This document shows positions 7,912-16,501 of a DNA stretch of 36,584 bases, in pieces. Position 1 is the first letter of the stretch. Each line of letters starts with the position of its first letter. Below the pieces are notes generated by a model that worked only from the letters and a program-made list of their open reading frames with translations, was not told the DNA's origin and made no database searches. Origin of the DNA: Opitutia bacterium (GTDB lineage: Bacteria; Verrucomicrobiota; Verrucomicrobiia; Opitutales; Opitutaceae); the NCBI GenBank assembly GCA_947461205.1, contig CANHJG010000040.1, positions 1-36,584 on the forward strand. Reading direction: 5' to 3'. A program made the translations under genes and the position numbers.

Positions 7912-10593
7912 GTGAGCGACCCCACCGCCAGTCGCAGCGCCCCCACCCCCGTCGTCGACCCCGCGCCCGCCGCCGTCCTCCTGCTCGACGCCGCCGGCCG
8001 CGTCACCGCCGTCAACACCGCCGCGCGCGCCCTCTGGCGGGCCGGGGGAACCGCCTTGGTCGGCGAACCCTTCGCCACGCTCTTCGCCTTCGAGATCGTT
8101 TCCCGCGACCCCGACTTCCTCGAGGCCCAGTGGGAGGCCCTGCTGATCAGCACCCTCGACCGCTCCGCCACCCTGTCCGCCCAGCCCCGCGAGGGCGCGC
8201 CCGCCGAGGTCGGCGTGCAGCTCGAAAAAATCCTCGGCCCCGTCCCCGGCTACCTCGCCGTCATCCAGCCGCCCGCCCCACCCGCAGCGCCCTCTGGCGG
8301 CGACGATCCCGCCGCCGGTTACGCGCTCCTCGCCGAAAAAGGCGCCGCCGGTTTCTTCGACCTCCAGCTCGCCGCCGGCCGCGTGCGCTTTTCTCCCGCC
8401 TGGAAAAAAATCCTCGGCTACACCGATGCCGAACTGCCCGACACGCTCGACACCTGGCACCAGCACATCCACCCCGAAGACTCCGCCGCCGCACCCGACA
8501 AGGTCGGTAAAAAATTCACCGTTGGCGCCCGCCCCTTCAGCGTCGAGTTCCGGATGAAACACCGGCGCGGCCACTGGGTGTGGATTCAGTGCATCGGCCT
8601 CCAGCTCGTGACCGCCACCGGCGAACTTGAGCGCGTCGTCGGTCTCCATCTCGACATTACCGAGCGCAAAGAGCTCGAGGAAGACTCCCTCGCCAACGAG
8701 GCCCGACTCCAGGACCTCAGCGGCGGCGGCCCCCTCGCCGTTTTCGAACTCGATTTCGCCGGCAAACTTTTCTGGTTCTCTCCCGCCTGGGAAAAACTCC
8801 TCGGCTACGCCGAGGGCGAACTCGCCCCCGCGGCCGCGTCCTTCACCGCCGCCCTCCCGCCCGAAGCGGCGCCCGGCGGCCTCGAAGCGTGGCTGCTCAC
8901 GCGCGCCCCCGGCCAAGCCTCGTTCGTCGAAGCGGTCTGCTTCCGCGCCAAGGACGGCCGCCCCGTACCCATCCTCTTCGGCGCCCATCGCAGCCTCACC
9001 CGCAAACGCGACCTCGCCCGCGTGGTCGGCTTCGCCGTCGCCCTGCCCGCCGACCTTTCCGCGTCCGCGTCGCCCGACAGCCAAGCCCTGCCTTCCGCCC
9101 TCGTCACCGAAGCGCTGGGCGCCCTCGCCGAGGCCGTCCTCCTCACCGACGCCCGCGGCAAAATCATTTTCGCCAACGCCGCCACCACGCCCCTCCTCCG
9201 CCTCGCCCCCGCGGCCCTGCACGGCCGGCCCATCGGCGACGTTTTTCACCTCGTCAACCGCCAGAGCAACCGCCCCGGCGACGATCCCGTCGAGCGCGCC
9301 CTCTCCGCCGACCAACCCCTCCCGCTCATCGGCGCCGACGCCCTCGCCTCCCCCGTCGACGGCGAGCCGCCCACCCCGATCGTCTGGACCGCCCGCGCCG
9401 CCTTCGGCGCCGACGGCCAACCCCGCGGAGTCGTCATCGTGTTCCGCGACCCCGAACAGATGACCCTCACGCCCGAGGAACTCGTGAAAGCCAACCGTTT
9501 CGAATCCCTCGGCCTGCTCGCCGGCGGGATCGCCCACGATTTCAACAACCTCCTCACCACCATCCTCGGCGCCGTCTCCCTCGCCAAAGACAACCGCGAT
9601 TACTCCGCCCTCGGCGACGCCGAACACGCCTGCACCAACGCCACGGGCCTCACGAAACAACTCCTCGCCTTCGCCAAGGGCGGCGGCGGCACCCAGTCCG
9701 TCTGCGGCGCCAAGGACATCCTTGAGGACGCCAGGAAAATCGCCGCCGCCGGTTCGATCGCCGCGATTTCGATTGCCGTGCCCGACGGCACCGAACCGGT
9801 CCAGGTCGACCGCGCACAGATCCTGCAGGTTTTCCAAAACCTCATCGTCAACGCTCTGCAGGCGATGCCCCCGCCGCCCCACCGCCCGATCCTCCAGCTC
9901 CGGGCCGCCAACGTCACCCTCGCCGAACACCAGGTCGCCCCACTCGCCCCCGGCGACTACGTTCTGTTCGAAGTCCGCGACAACGGCCGCGGCATCAAAC
10001 CCGAGCACGTGGGCAAGATCTTCGATCCGTTCTTCACCACGAAGAAACACGGCACCGGCCTCGGCCTCGCCACCGTCCTGTCCCTGGTCCGCAAACACGG
10101 CGGCCAACTCGAACTCGCCACCGAGGTCGGCGTCGGCACGGCGTTCACGGTTTACCTCCCGAAAGCCGGCCAACCTGTCGAAGTGCAGGCCCGCAAGGCC
10201 CCGTCGATACGCTTCGGCACCGGCCGCGTCCTCTTCATGGACGACGACTCGAAAATCTCCGCGCTCACCGGCACCATGCTCACGAGCCTCGACTACAAAT
10301 TCGACCTCGCGAAAAACGGCGAAGAGGCGATCGCCCTATACAAGCGCTACCAGAACATCGGCCGGCCCTATGACGCCGTCATTATGGATCTTACGGTCAT
10401 CGGCGGCATGGGCGGAGAGGAGTGCTTCAACGCCCTCAAGGAACTCGACTCCGAAGTCCGCGCCATCGTCTCCAGCGGCTACGACAACGACGACATGGCC
10501 CGCAAATACCTCGCGATGGGTTTCTGCGGCTATCTCACGAAGCCCTACCGCCTCACCGACCTCGGCAAGGTGCTCAAAGCGGTGCTGAGTTAG
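7912..10593 (+). CDS. Cytoplasmic multi-PAS hybrid histidine kinase with C-terminal receiver
   Basis: A hybrid sensor kinase of 893 residues with no signal peptide or membrane segment, so it should sense an internal cue. Order: PAS-like region about 20-75; a second PAS about 136-215 with PAC segment ending HLDITERKELEE near 256; a third PAS about 272-370; a fourth about 404-500; a dimerisation/phosphoacceptor helix with His542 (GGIAHDFNNLLTT); an HATPase domain with N box NLIVNALQAMP (about 640-654), DNGRGI, FDPFFTTK and GTGLGLATV; and a receiver about 774-893 with acidic pair Asp777/778, phosphoacceptor Asp826 (VIMDLTVIGG) and Lys in YLTKPY. The AHDFNNLLT box is typical of NtrB-like hybrid kinases whose output is phosphotransfer. 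The start is GTG, 1 nt after the hemH stop. No separate response regulator or HPt gene lies nearby. The signal is unknown; co-transcription with hemH makes a haem or redox link possible but unproven. Confidence 0.92.
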   Translation: MSDPTASRSAPTPVVDPAPAAVLLLDAAGRVTAVNTAARALWRAGGTALVGEPFATLFAFEIVSRDPDFLEAQWEALLISTLDRSATLSAQPREGAPAEVGVQLEKILGPVPGYLAVIQPPAPPAAPSGGDDPAAGYALLAEKGAAGFFDLQLAAGRVRFSPAWKKILGYTDAELPDTLDTWHQHIHPEDSAAAPDKVGKKFTVGARPFSVEFRMKHRRGHWVWIQCIGLQLVTATGELERVVGLHLDITERKELEEDSLANEARLQDLSGGGPLAVFELDFAGKLFWFSPAWEKLLGYAEGELAPAAASFTAALPPEAAPGGLEAWLLTRAPGQASFVEAVCFRAKDGRPVPILFGAHRSLTRKRDLARVVGFAVALPADLSASASPDSQALPSALVTEALGALAEAVLLTDARGKIIFANAATTPLLRLAPAALHGRPIGDVFHLVNRQSNRPGDDPVERALSADQPLPLIGADALASPVDGEPPTPIVWTARAAFGADGQPRGVVIVFRDPEQMTLTPEELVKANRFESLGLLAGGIAHDFNNLLTTILGAVSLAKDNRDYSALGDAEHACTNATGLTKQLLAFAKGGGGTQSVCGAKDILEDARKIAAAGSIAAISIAVPDGTEPVQVDRAQILQVFQNLIVNALQAMPPPPHRPILQLRAANVTLAEHQVAPLAPGDYVLFEVRDNGRGIKPEHVGKIFDPFFTTKKHGTGLGLATVLSLVRKHGGQLELATEVGVGTAFTVYLPKAGQPVEVQARKAPSIRFGTGRVLFMDDDSKISALTGTMLTSLDYKFDLAKNGEEAIALYKRYQNIGRPYDAVIMDLTVIGGMGGEECFNALKELDSEVRAIVSSGYDNDDMARKYLAMGFCGYLTKPYRLTDLGKVLKAVLS

Positions 10594-10726
10594 ACGGCCC
10601 GCCCGCGCCCGGCTTCGCCGCGAGCCCGTCCCTGTGCGCCTCCGCGGGTGCCAGACCTCCGGCTGGATGCAGGATTGTATGCCCGCCAGCCCCCGTTAGC
10701 GTCTGCCCGCCACGTTACGCGCTGCG

Positions 10727-12484
10727 ATGAAGATTCCCGCCCTTTTCGGCCAATCCTCGGTTCTTTCGTCGCTGAAATTCAAACCCCGGATCTTCAGCTG
10801 CCTGAGCTCGGGCTACTCTCGCCACCAAGCCACGGCCGACGCACTCTCCGGCGTCAGCGTCGGCCTCATCGCGCTGCCCCTCGCGCTCGCCCTCGGCGTC
10901 GCGAGCATCCCGGCCGGCCTCGCCACCCCGCTGCCTGCGCCGGCCATCGGCATTTTCACCGCCATCATCGGCGGGACCATTGTTTCCCTGCTCGGGGGCA
11001 GCCGCGTCCAAATCGCGGGGCCGACCGCCGCCTTTGTGCCCATCGTCCTCCTGCTGACGAGCAAGCACGGCTTCGACGGTCTCCTGCTCGCGACCATGAT
11101 GGCCGGAATCATTCTCGTGCTGATGGGCCTCAGCGGCATGGGCACGCTGATCAAATTCATTCCCTATCCCGTGACCAGCGGCTTCACCACCGGGATCGCC
11201 GTGGCCCTCATCGTCGCTCAGTCCGATGAATTTCTCGGACTCACCACCGACGCCCAGACGCCTCCGGAATTTCATGGGAAAGTACTCTGGTTGTTTGCCC
11301 GCCTGAGCGCCGCCAATCCGACCACGCTGCTCATCGCCGCCGCCTCCGCCGCCTTCATCATTTTCTGGCCCAACTGGCGCGCCCGCCTCCGGGCTGAGCG
11401 CGTGCCGGGCGCAATCCTCGCGATGATTGTCTCCGCCGCCCTCGTCGCATGGTTCGGCTGGGAAACGACCCAAGGGGTGGCTACCGTGGGCTCGCAATTC
11501 GGCCCCGGCGCCATCCCCCACGGTCTGCCCCCAGTCGCCTGGCCGGAGATCACCTTCACCCGCCTCCGCGACCTCCTCGGCCCCGCGACTACCCTCGCCC
11601 TCCTCGGCGCCATCGAATCGCTCCTCTCCGCCGTCGTCGCCGACGGTCTCATCAACGACCGCCACGACTCCAACACCGAACTCGTCGCCCAGGGCGTCGC
11701 CAACATCGTCTGCCCGTTTTTCTGCGGTCTGCCCGTCACCGGCGCCATCGCCCGCACCTCCGCCAACGTCAAAGCCGGCGGCCGCACTCCCGTCGCCGGC
11801 CTCGTGCACGCGCTCACGCTCCTGCTCATCGTTTTGTTCTTTTCGTCGTTCGCCCAATTTGTGCCGATGGGCGCCATCGCCGCCGTCCTCGTCGTCGTCG
11901 CCCTCCGGATGGGCGAGTGGCACGAACTCACCCGCCTCGGCAAAATGCCCCGGAGCGACGCCGTCGTACTCGTCACGACCTTCGGACTCACCGTCGTCTT
12001 CGACCTCGTGGTCGCCGTCGAGGTCGGCCTGGTCCTGGCGGCGGTGCTGTTCATCAAACGCATGGCCGACACCACCGAAATCACGCAGGTGACCGCCGAC
12101 GACGAACTCGAAACCCAGGAGCAAATCGCCCACGGCAAAGCCATCCCCGCCGGCGTCGTCGTCTACCGCATCTTCGGGCCGTTCTTTTTCGGCGCCGCCG
12201 AGAAAATGGAGGACGCCCTCCTTCGCGCCGGCGGTCTGCCCCGCGTACTCATTCTCCGGATGCAGCTCGTCCCCGCCATGGACGCCACAGCCCTCAACGC
12301 CCTCGAAAGTATTGTCGAGCGCCTGCAGGCCAAAGGCGGCACGGTTATCCTCAGCGGCCCGCACCGCCAGCCCCTCGACATGATGATGAAAGCCGGTTTC
12401 ATCGACCGCCTCGGCCGCCGTAACATCCGCGCCCACTTCGACGCCGCCCTCGTCCGCGCCCGCGAGATCCTCGCCCCCCGCTGA
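10727..12484 (+). CDS. SulP-family anion transporter with STAS domain
   Basis: SulP/SLC26 family permease of 585 residues, within the usual range. The membrane part begins with the family signature region DALSGVSVGLIALPLALALGVASI (about 38-62), then GPTAAFVPIV and further helices to about residue 445. The C-terminal STAS domain (about 470-580) carries LRMQLVPAMDATAL, the conserved loop of STAS domains. Substrates in the family include sulfate, bicarbonate, C4-dicarboxylates and other anions; the sequence does not decide which. It stands 133 nt after the kinase gene and 27 nt before the DUF1275 gene. A linker of charged residues (TADDELETQEQ) joins the membrane and STAS parts. Confidence 0.93.
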   Translation: MKIPALFGQSSVLSSLKFKPRIFSCLSSGYSRHQATADALSGVSVGLIALPLALALGVASIPAGLATPLPAPAIGIFTAIIGGTIVSLLGGSRVQIAGPTAAFVPIVLLLTSKHGFDGLLLATMMAGIILVLMGLSGMGTLIKFIPYPVTSGFTTGIAVALIVAQSDEFLGLTTDAQTPPEFHGKVLWLFARLSAANPTTLLIAAASAAFIIFWPNWRARLRAERVPGAILAMIVSAALVAWFGWETTQGVATVGSQFGPGAIPHGLPPVAWPEITFTRLRDLLGPATTLALLGAIESLLSAVVADGLINDRHDSNTELVAQGVANIVCPFFCGLPVTGAIARTSANVKAGGRTPVAGLVHALTLLLIVLFFSSFAQFVPMGAIAAVLVVVALRMGEWHELTRLGKMPRSDAVVLVTTFGLTVVFDLVVAVEVGLVLAAVLFIKRMADTTEITQVTADDELETQEQIAHGKAIPAGVVVYRIFGPFFFGAAEKMEDALLRAGGLPRVLILRMQLVPAMDATALNALESIVERLQAKGGTVILSGPHRQPLDMMMKAGFIDRLGRRNIRAHFDAALVRAREILAPR

Positions 12485-12511
12485 CCCGCGTCGTCTGGCG
12501 CCCCCGCTTTC

Positions 12512-13207
12512 ATGCTCCGCCACCATCCCACCCCCAACTGGGTCTATTTCGGCGGCATGGCTCTGTCCGTCACCGCCGGTTCGATCAACGCCGTCGGCTT
12601 CCTGGGCCAACACCACCAGGCCCTCAGTCACCTCACCGGCACCGTCACCGTGCTCGGCCTAGAGCTTGCCCGCACGAACACCGACGTCGCTTGGCACGCC
12701 CTGGCCATTTTGCTGGCATTTTTCGCCGGCTGTGTCGTCAGCGGCGCGATCATCCGTCAAGGCTCACTGCGTCTTGGCCGGCGCTACGGCATCGCCCTCT
12801 CACTCGAATCCGCCGCGCTGCTGCTGGCCGTCTATTTCCTCCGGCACGGCGCCAACCTGGGGGACTACCTCGCGGCCCTGGCCTGCGGCCTGCAAAACGC
12901 GATGGTCACCACCTACAGCGGCTCGACGATGCGCACCACGCATATCACCGGAATGGTCACCGACCTCGGCATCGCCTGCGGCCATCTTCTGCGGGGCACC
13001 GCAGTGGACTGGCTTCGCTTCCGCGTCTACAGCGTCCTATTCCTCGGTTTTTTCGCCGGCGGCGTAATCGGCACCTTCGGTTACAACTGGTTGGGCTATG
13101 ACACCCTACTTTTCCCCGCGGTGCTCAGCGGCGTAACCGGCGTTGGCTACACCGTCATGAAACACCTCGAACGCCGCCATCCCCACGCCACCGATCGGAT
13201 CGCTTGA
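12512..13207 (+). CDS. DUF1275 (YoaK-like) membrane protein
   Basis: A 231-residue protein with about six hydrophobic segments. Near the N-terminus it has the DUF1275 pattern of a Gly-Ser-x-Asn-Ala stretch (TAGSINAVGFLG) followed by SHLTGTVT. The middle has CGLQNAMVTTYSGSTMRTTHITGMVTD, the other conserved block of the family, in which Thr and Gly residues repeat the first pattern. The family is widespread and its function is unknown. It follows the SulP gene by 27 nt on the same strand and probably shares its transcript, so a role tied to anion transport is possible (inference). It faces ruvC convergently, with 131 nt between the stops in which I saw no clear terminator. Confidence 0.88.
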   Translation: MLRHHPTPNWVYFGGMALSVTAGSINAVGFLGQHHQALSHLTGTVTVLGLELARTNTDVAWHALAILLAFFAGCVVSGAIIRQGSLRLGRRYGIALSLESAALLLAVYFLRHGANLGDYLAALACGLQNAMVTTYSGSTMRTTHITGMVTDLGIACGHLLRGTAVDWLRFRVYSVLFLGFFAGGVIGTFGYNWLGYDTLLFPAVLSGVTGVGYTVMKHLERRHPHATDRIA

Positions 13208-13338
13208 ATCACCGGCAGCGATCAGCCGCACCGTCGCTCGACCGTTCTCGCCCCGCGGAGGAATTCATCGGCGATGAAACCATTCGCCCCTTTTTCTCCG
13301 GCCGCGGTCATTGGCCCTTGGGCGTTGGTCATTCCCAC

Positions 13339-13953
13339 TCACTCCCGCCACGTGAACGCATGGCACAAGGCCACGCCCGCCGCGTCCGCCTCGTCCAGCG
13401 CGAGCGTGCGCCCGTGTCCCAGCAGCGCCATGACGGTCCGTGCCATCTGCTCCTTGCTCGCCCGTCCCGCTCCGACCACCGCCTGCTTCACGCGCAACGG
13501 CGCGTACTCATACACCGGCTTGTCACGCAACGCCGCCGCCGAAATCGCCGCGCCGCGCGCCGCCCCGAGAATCTGCGCCGTCTGAAAATTCTGCACGAAA
13601 ATCGTCTGCTCCAGCGCTACGTGCCGCACGTCCTTCGCCGCATCCAGAAATGCCGCTACCGCCCGGTGAATCTCCCCGAGCGCCACTGCCATCGGCAGCT
13701 TCGCGTGCACCTTCACCGTCTGACACCGCAGCAAGATCGGCTGCCGCCCCACCGTGAACTCCACCAGCGCCAGCCCCGTGCCGCGCAGCGACGGATCGAT
13801 CCCCAGCACCACGCCGCTGAACGGCGTCCGCGCCCGCACGCCGAACGACGCCTGCCCCGACGCCGCGCCGTTGGCGGGCACGTCCAACGCCGCGGGCATG
13901 GGTTTCCCCGCCAGCTTCGCCGCCCACATCTGCCTGACGTTCATCCGTGCCAT
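13339..13953 (-). CDS. ruvC: Holliday junction resolvase RuvC with N-terminal extension
   Basis: RuvC endonuclease, which cuts Holliday junctions during recombination with RuvAB. The four acidic active-site residues are visible: Asp53 (VVLGIDPS), Glu115 (VALEQTIF), Asp187 and Asp190 ([13 protein letters not shown]). Spacing fits E. coli Asp7, Glu66, Asp138 and Asp141. The protein is 204 residues against about 173 in E. coli; the difference is largely a 46-residue N-terminal extension before the first strand. Two starts are possible: ATG at 13953, used here, which overlaps the permease gene by 13 nt, or ATG at 13944, which forms an ATGA stop-start overlap and removes three residues. It is the last gene of the recF-permease-ruvC run. 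ruvA and ruvB are not in the window. Confidence 0.9.
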   Translation of the reverse strand: MARMNVRQMWAAKLAGKPMPAALDVPANGAASGQASFGVRARTPFSGVVLGIDPSLRGTGLALVEFTVGRQPILLRCQTVKVHAKLPMAVALGEIHRAVAAFLDAAKDVRHVALEQTIFVQNFQTAQILGAARGAAISAAALRDKPVYEYAPLRVKQAVVGAGRASKEQMARTVMALLGHGRTLALDEADAAGVALCHAFTWRE

Positions 13954-14687
13954 GCTTGGTACACGAGATTGAGCCCGGCGATCAGGCTGAGCGCGAGCGC
14001 GAGATTTTCAAACGCCCGCTGGTCAATCTTCAGCACCAGTTTCCGCCCGAACCACGCCCCCGCGAGCACCACGGGAGCCAGCCAGAGGTTGAACGCAAAG
14101 CTCGTGGCGTGGATCAGCCCGAGATCGACCATAAACGGCACCTTGAAAAAATTGAGCAGCAGGAAAAACACCGCGCTCGTGCCGACCCAATCCAGTTTCG
14201 GCAACCGCATGGCGAGCATGTATACAACCATGAGCGGACCCGCGGCGTTCGCCACCAGCGTCGTGAATCCCGCGAGCACGCCGATGGTCGGCGCAAACCA
14301 CGCCCCATGCTCCCCCTCGTGCCCGCCCCACTTGCGCCGGACGAGCTGCATCACGACCAGGCCGAGAATAATCGCCCCGATCAGCGCCTGCGCCTGCCGG
14401 TCGTTCACCCGGTCAAAGGCCAGCCAACCCAGCACCACCCCGCCCGCGGTCCACGGAAACAGCCGCCAGACATGCAGCCATTTCGCGTGCCGCCCATAGG
14501 TCGCCGACGCCACGATATCGCCGAAGCACAACAACGGCAGCACCGTGCCCGTGGCCTGCTTTGCCGGCATCATCACCGTGAAAAGGACGACTGCGAGAAT
14601 CCCCAGCCCGCCGATGCCGGACTTGGAAATCCCGACGATCAGCGCCGCCAGCACGCCGAGCGCCCATTGCCATAGCTCAAGCGTCAC
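13941..14687 (-). CDS. TauE/SafE family membrane permease
   Basis: A 248-residue membrane protein of the TauE/SafE (DUF81) sulfite/anion exporter family. It shows two halves: [19 protein letters not shown] with a LLCFGDIVA segment early, and [23 protein letters not shown] in the second half, where the family usually has a similar pattern. About eight hydrophobic segments are visible. The frame is open far upstream inside recF, but the start is GTG at 14687: it forms a GTGA overlap with the recF stop and has GGAGG 7 nt upstream, one of only two good Shine-Dalgarno sites in the window. Translation is therefore probably coupled to recF. The cargo is unknown; sulfonates, sulfite and other organic anions are known for relatives. 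Confidence 0.9.
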   Translation of the reverse strand: MTLELWQWALGVLAALIVGISKSGIGGLGILAVVLFTVMMPAKQATGTVLPLLCFGDIVASATYGRHAKWLHVWRLFPWTAGGVVLGWLAFDRVNDRQAQALIGAIILGLVVMQLVRRKWGGHEGEHGAWFAPTIGVLAGFTTLVANAAGPLMVVYMLAMRLPKLDWVGTSAVFFLLLNFFKVPFMVDLGLIHATSFAFNLWLAPVVLAGAWFGRKLVLKIDQRAFENLALALSLIAGLNLVYQAWHG

Positions 14688-15784
14688 GCGTTCGCCTCCG
14701 TCGTCGTTGTGTTTTCCGTAAAATCTCCGTCCGCCACCCCAAACACCTGCCACGTTCCCAGCTCCGCATCGGGCAGACTCGTGCCCGTCGCGATCACCTG
14801 CGACTCCGGATCGATCGCCGCCCAGAACCGCCGCCGCCGCGCCAGATCGAGCTCGCCGAGCACATCGTCGGCCAGCAGCACCGGCCGAATGCCGCTCTTC
14901 TCCTGAAACCACCCCGCCTGCGCGAGCCGCAGCGCCAGCACCAGCGAACGCTGCTGCCCCTCCGACCCGTAATCTTTCGCCGCCGTGTGACGCACCGAAA
15001 AATGAAAATCGTCGCGGTGCGGCCCCACCAGCGTCGTGCGAAACTGCGCGTCCCGCGCCCGCCCCGCCGCCCAGCGCGCAAGGAGCACCTCCTCCGACGC
15101 CTCGGCAAAATTCGGGTCATACACCAGCCCCACCGGCTCCGCGTCATCGCACAGCTGCGCATAATTTTTCTTCAACGTCGCGCCCAACGCCTTCAGCCCC
15201 GCCATCCGCAGCCGGATCAGCTCCGCCGCCGCCGGCGCCAGCGTCAGCTCAAACGCCGTAAGCTGCGCGTCGCCCGTGACGCCCCGCTTCAACAACGCAT
15301 TCCGCTCCGCCAACGCCCGCGTGAAGGTTTGCAGCGCCCGCAAATATCCCGCGTCCATCGCCGCCAGCGTCAGGTCGAGCCAGCGCCGCCGCCCCGCCGG
15401 CGAACCGCGCACCAGCTGCAGATCTTGCGAGGAAAACACCACCGTCGGAAATTTCCCGAGATAGTCCGCCAGCCGCGTCACGCGCGCGTTGTCGCACCAC
15501 AACTCTTTCCCGTCATGCCGCAGTTTGATCGTCACCTTCGTCTCCCCTTGCCGCTCGTGCTCCAGGTCGCACACGATCGCCGCCGTGTGCTCGCCGTGTC
15601 CCACGAGCAGCTTATTGTCCACCGCCCGAAACGACCGCAACGCCGTCAGGAAACCCGCCGCCTCCAGCAAATTTGTTTTCCCCTGCCCGTTCGCGCCGAC
15701 CAAAAACTGCTGCCGCCCTTTCAGCTCCAACGCGGCAAAGCCCACGTTGCGAAAATGCCGGAGGGTGAGTTTGCGGAGGCGCAT
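14684..15784 (-). CDS. recF: DNA replication and repair protein RecF
   Basis: RecF, an SMC-like ATPase that loads RecA at gaps with RecO and RecR. Length 366 residues, normal. Walker [10 protein letters not shown] (about 32-40), ABC-type signature [17 protein letters not shown] (about 273-289), Walker [13 protein letters not shown] (about 304-315). N-terminus [13 protein letters not shown] is the family form. In many bacteria recF sits with dnaA, dnaN and gyrB; here it heads a run with a TauE/SafE permease and ruvC. The next gene starts inside its stop codon. It is divergent from gmhA across a 128-nt gap that holds a nested inverted repeat. Confidence 0.95.
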   Translation of the reverse strand: MRLRKLTLRHFRNVGFAALELKGRQQFLVGANGQGKTNLLEAAGFLTALRSFRAVDNKLLVGHGEHTAAIVCDLEHERQGETKVTIKLRHDGKELWCDNARVTRLADYLGKFPTVVFSSQDLQLVRGSPAGRRRWLDLTLAAMDAGYLRALQTFTRALAERNALLKRGVTGDAQLTAFELTLAPAAAELIRLRMAGLKALGATLKKNYAQLCDDAEPVGLVYDPNFAEASEEVLLARWAAGRARDAQFRTTLVGPHRDDFHFSVRHTAAKDYGSEGQQRSLVLALRLAQAGWFQEKSGIRPVLLADDVLGELDLARRRRFWAAIDPESQVIATGTSLPDAELGTWQVFGVADGDFTENTTTTEANA

Positions 15785-15810
15785 GGACGACCCGGAGTAG
15801 TGCGTGGCGG

Positions 15811-15897
15811 GTAGCGGGTAGCGAGCCTGTTTCGGAATTTTCCCCCGCCCAGGTCGGACCTTTTTCTCCTCGCTACCCGCGCCTCTCTACCCGCTAC
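15811..15897. repeat. Nested inverted repeats in the recF-gmhA divergent gap
   Basis: Left arm GTAGCGGGTAGCGAG (15811-15825) and right arm CTCGCTACCCGC (15869-15880) share a perfect 12-bp inverted repeat. GTAGCGGGTAG (15811-15821) also pairs perfectly with CTACCCGCTAC at 15887-15897. So one left arm has two alternative partners, and the unit GCGGGTAG occurs twice in direct order on the left. It could be a pair of operators for divergent control, a switchable RNA hairpin in the gmhA leader, or a small dispersed repeat. Confidence 0.6.
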
Positions 15898-15912
15898 TTC
15901 GCGGCCGTCACC

Positions 15913-16473
15913 ATGCGCTCTTTCGAAGCCTCCCTTGCCGATACCGTCCGCACTCTGCAGTCGCTCGCCGCCATCCGCCCCGAGATCGACCGCGCCGGCG
16001 AGCTGATCCTCGCCACGCTGCGGCGCGGCGGAAAACTCCTCCTCTGCGGCAACGGCGGCAGCGCGGCCGAGGCCGCCCACTTCTCCACCGAACTCGTCGG
16101 CCGCTACGCCAAGGACCGCCGCGCCCTCCCCGCCATCGCCCTCTCCGCCGACGGCTCCCTCCTCACCTGCGTCGTCAACGACTACGGTTACGAGCACGCC
16201 TTCGCCCGTCAGGTCGCCGCCTTCGCCCGCCCCGAAGATCTCCTCGTCGTCCTCACCACGAGCGGCAACTCCGCCAACATTCTCACCGCCCTCCAGGAGG
16301 CAAAGAAGTTGAACCTCGAGTCCGTCGCCTTCCTCGGCCGCGGCGGCGGCCAGGCCAAGGGCCTCGCCACCTGCGATCTCATCATCCCGGGCCAGTGCGG
16401 TCCCGCGACGCAGGAAGCCCACCTGTTTCTGATCCACTATTTTTGCGAACTGATCGACGACGCCTTCGTCTGA
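15913..16473 (+). CDS. gmhA: Sedoheptulose-7-phosphate isomerase-like SIS protein (GmhA family)
   Basis: A 186-residue SIS-domain protein closest in pattern to GmhA, which makes D-glycero-D-manno-heptose 7-phosphate for lipopolysaccharide inner core. Motifs: LLCGNGGSAAEAAHFSTELVGR (about 43-64; the Glu of ELVGR corresponds to the catalytic Glu65), NDYGYEHAFARQV (about 89-101), TTSGNSANIL (about 115-124) and QEAHLFLIHYFCELID (about 166-181), where GmhA has its zinc-binding and catalytic His. The relative DiaA shares much of this pattern, but the NDYGYE block and the QE.H...H ending favour GmhA. No other heptose genes are nearby. No Shine-Dalgarno precedes the ATG. The amidase gene follows after 28 nt. 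Confidence 0.87.
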   Translation: MRSFEASLADTVRTLQSLAAIRPEIDRAGELILATLRRGGKLLLCGNGGSAAEAAHFSTELVGRYAKDRRALPAIALSADGSLLTCVVNDYGYEHAFARQVAAFARPEDLLVVLTTSGNSANILTALQEAKKLNLESVAFLGRGGGQAKGLATCDLIIPGQCGPATQEAHLFLIHYFCELIDDAFV

Positions 16474-16501
16474 GCAATCGGCGTCCTGCGCCCCCTCCCC
16501 C

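Noticed and set aside
7861-10173. A 770-codon minus-strand frame opposite the hybrid kinase
   Set aside because: The kinase has all HisKA, HATPase and receiver motifs; the antisense product is Gly/Glu-rich and featureless.
10715-12631. A 638-codon minus-strand frame opposite the SulP gene
   Set aside because: Gly/Asp/Glu-rich product without family motifs; mirror of the codon bias of the real gene.
13274-13585. A plus-strand frame of 103 codons preceded by GGAGGA
   Set aside because: The Shine-Dalgarno-like string is 11 nt from the ATG, too far, and most of the frame is antisense to ruvC with no recognisable product.
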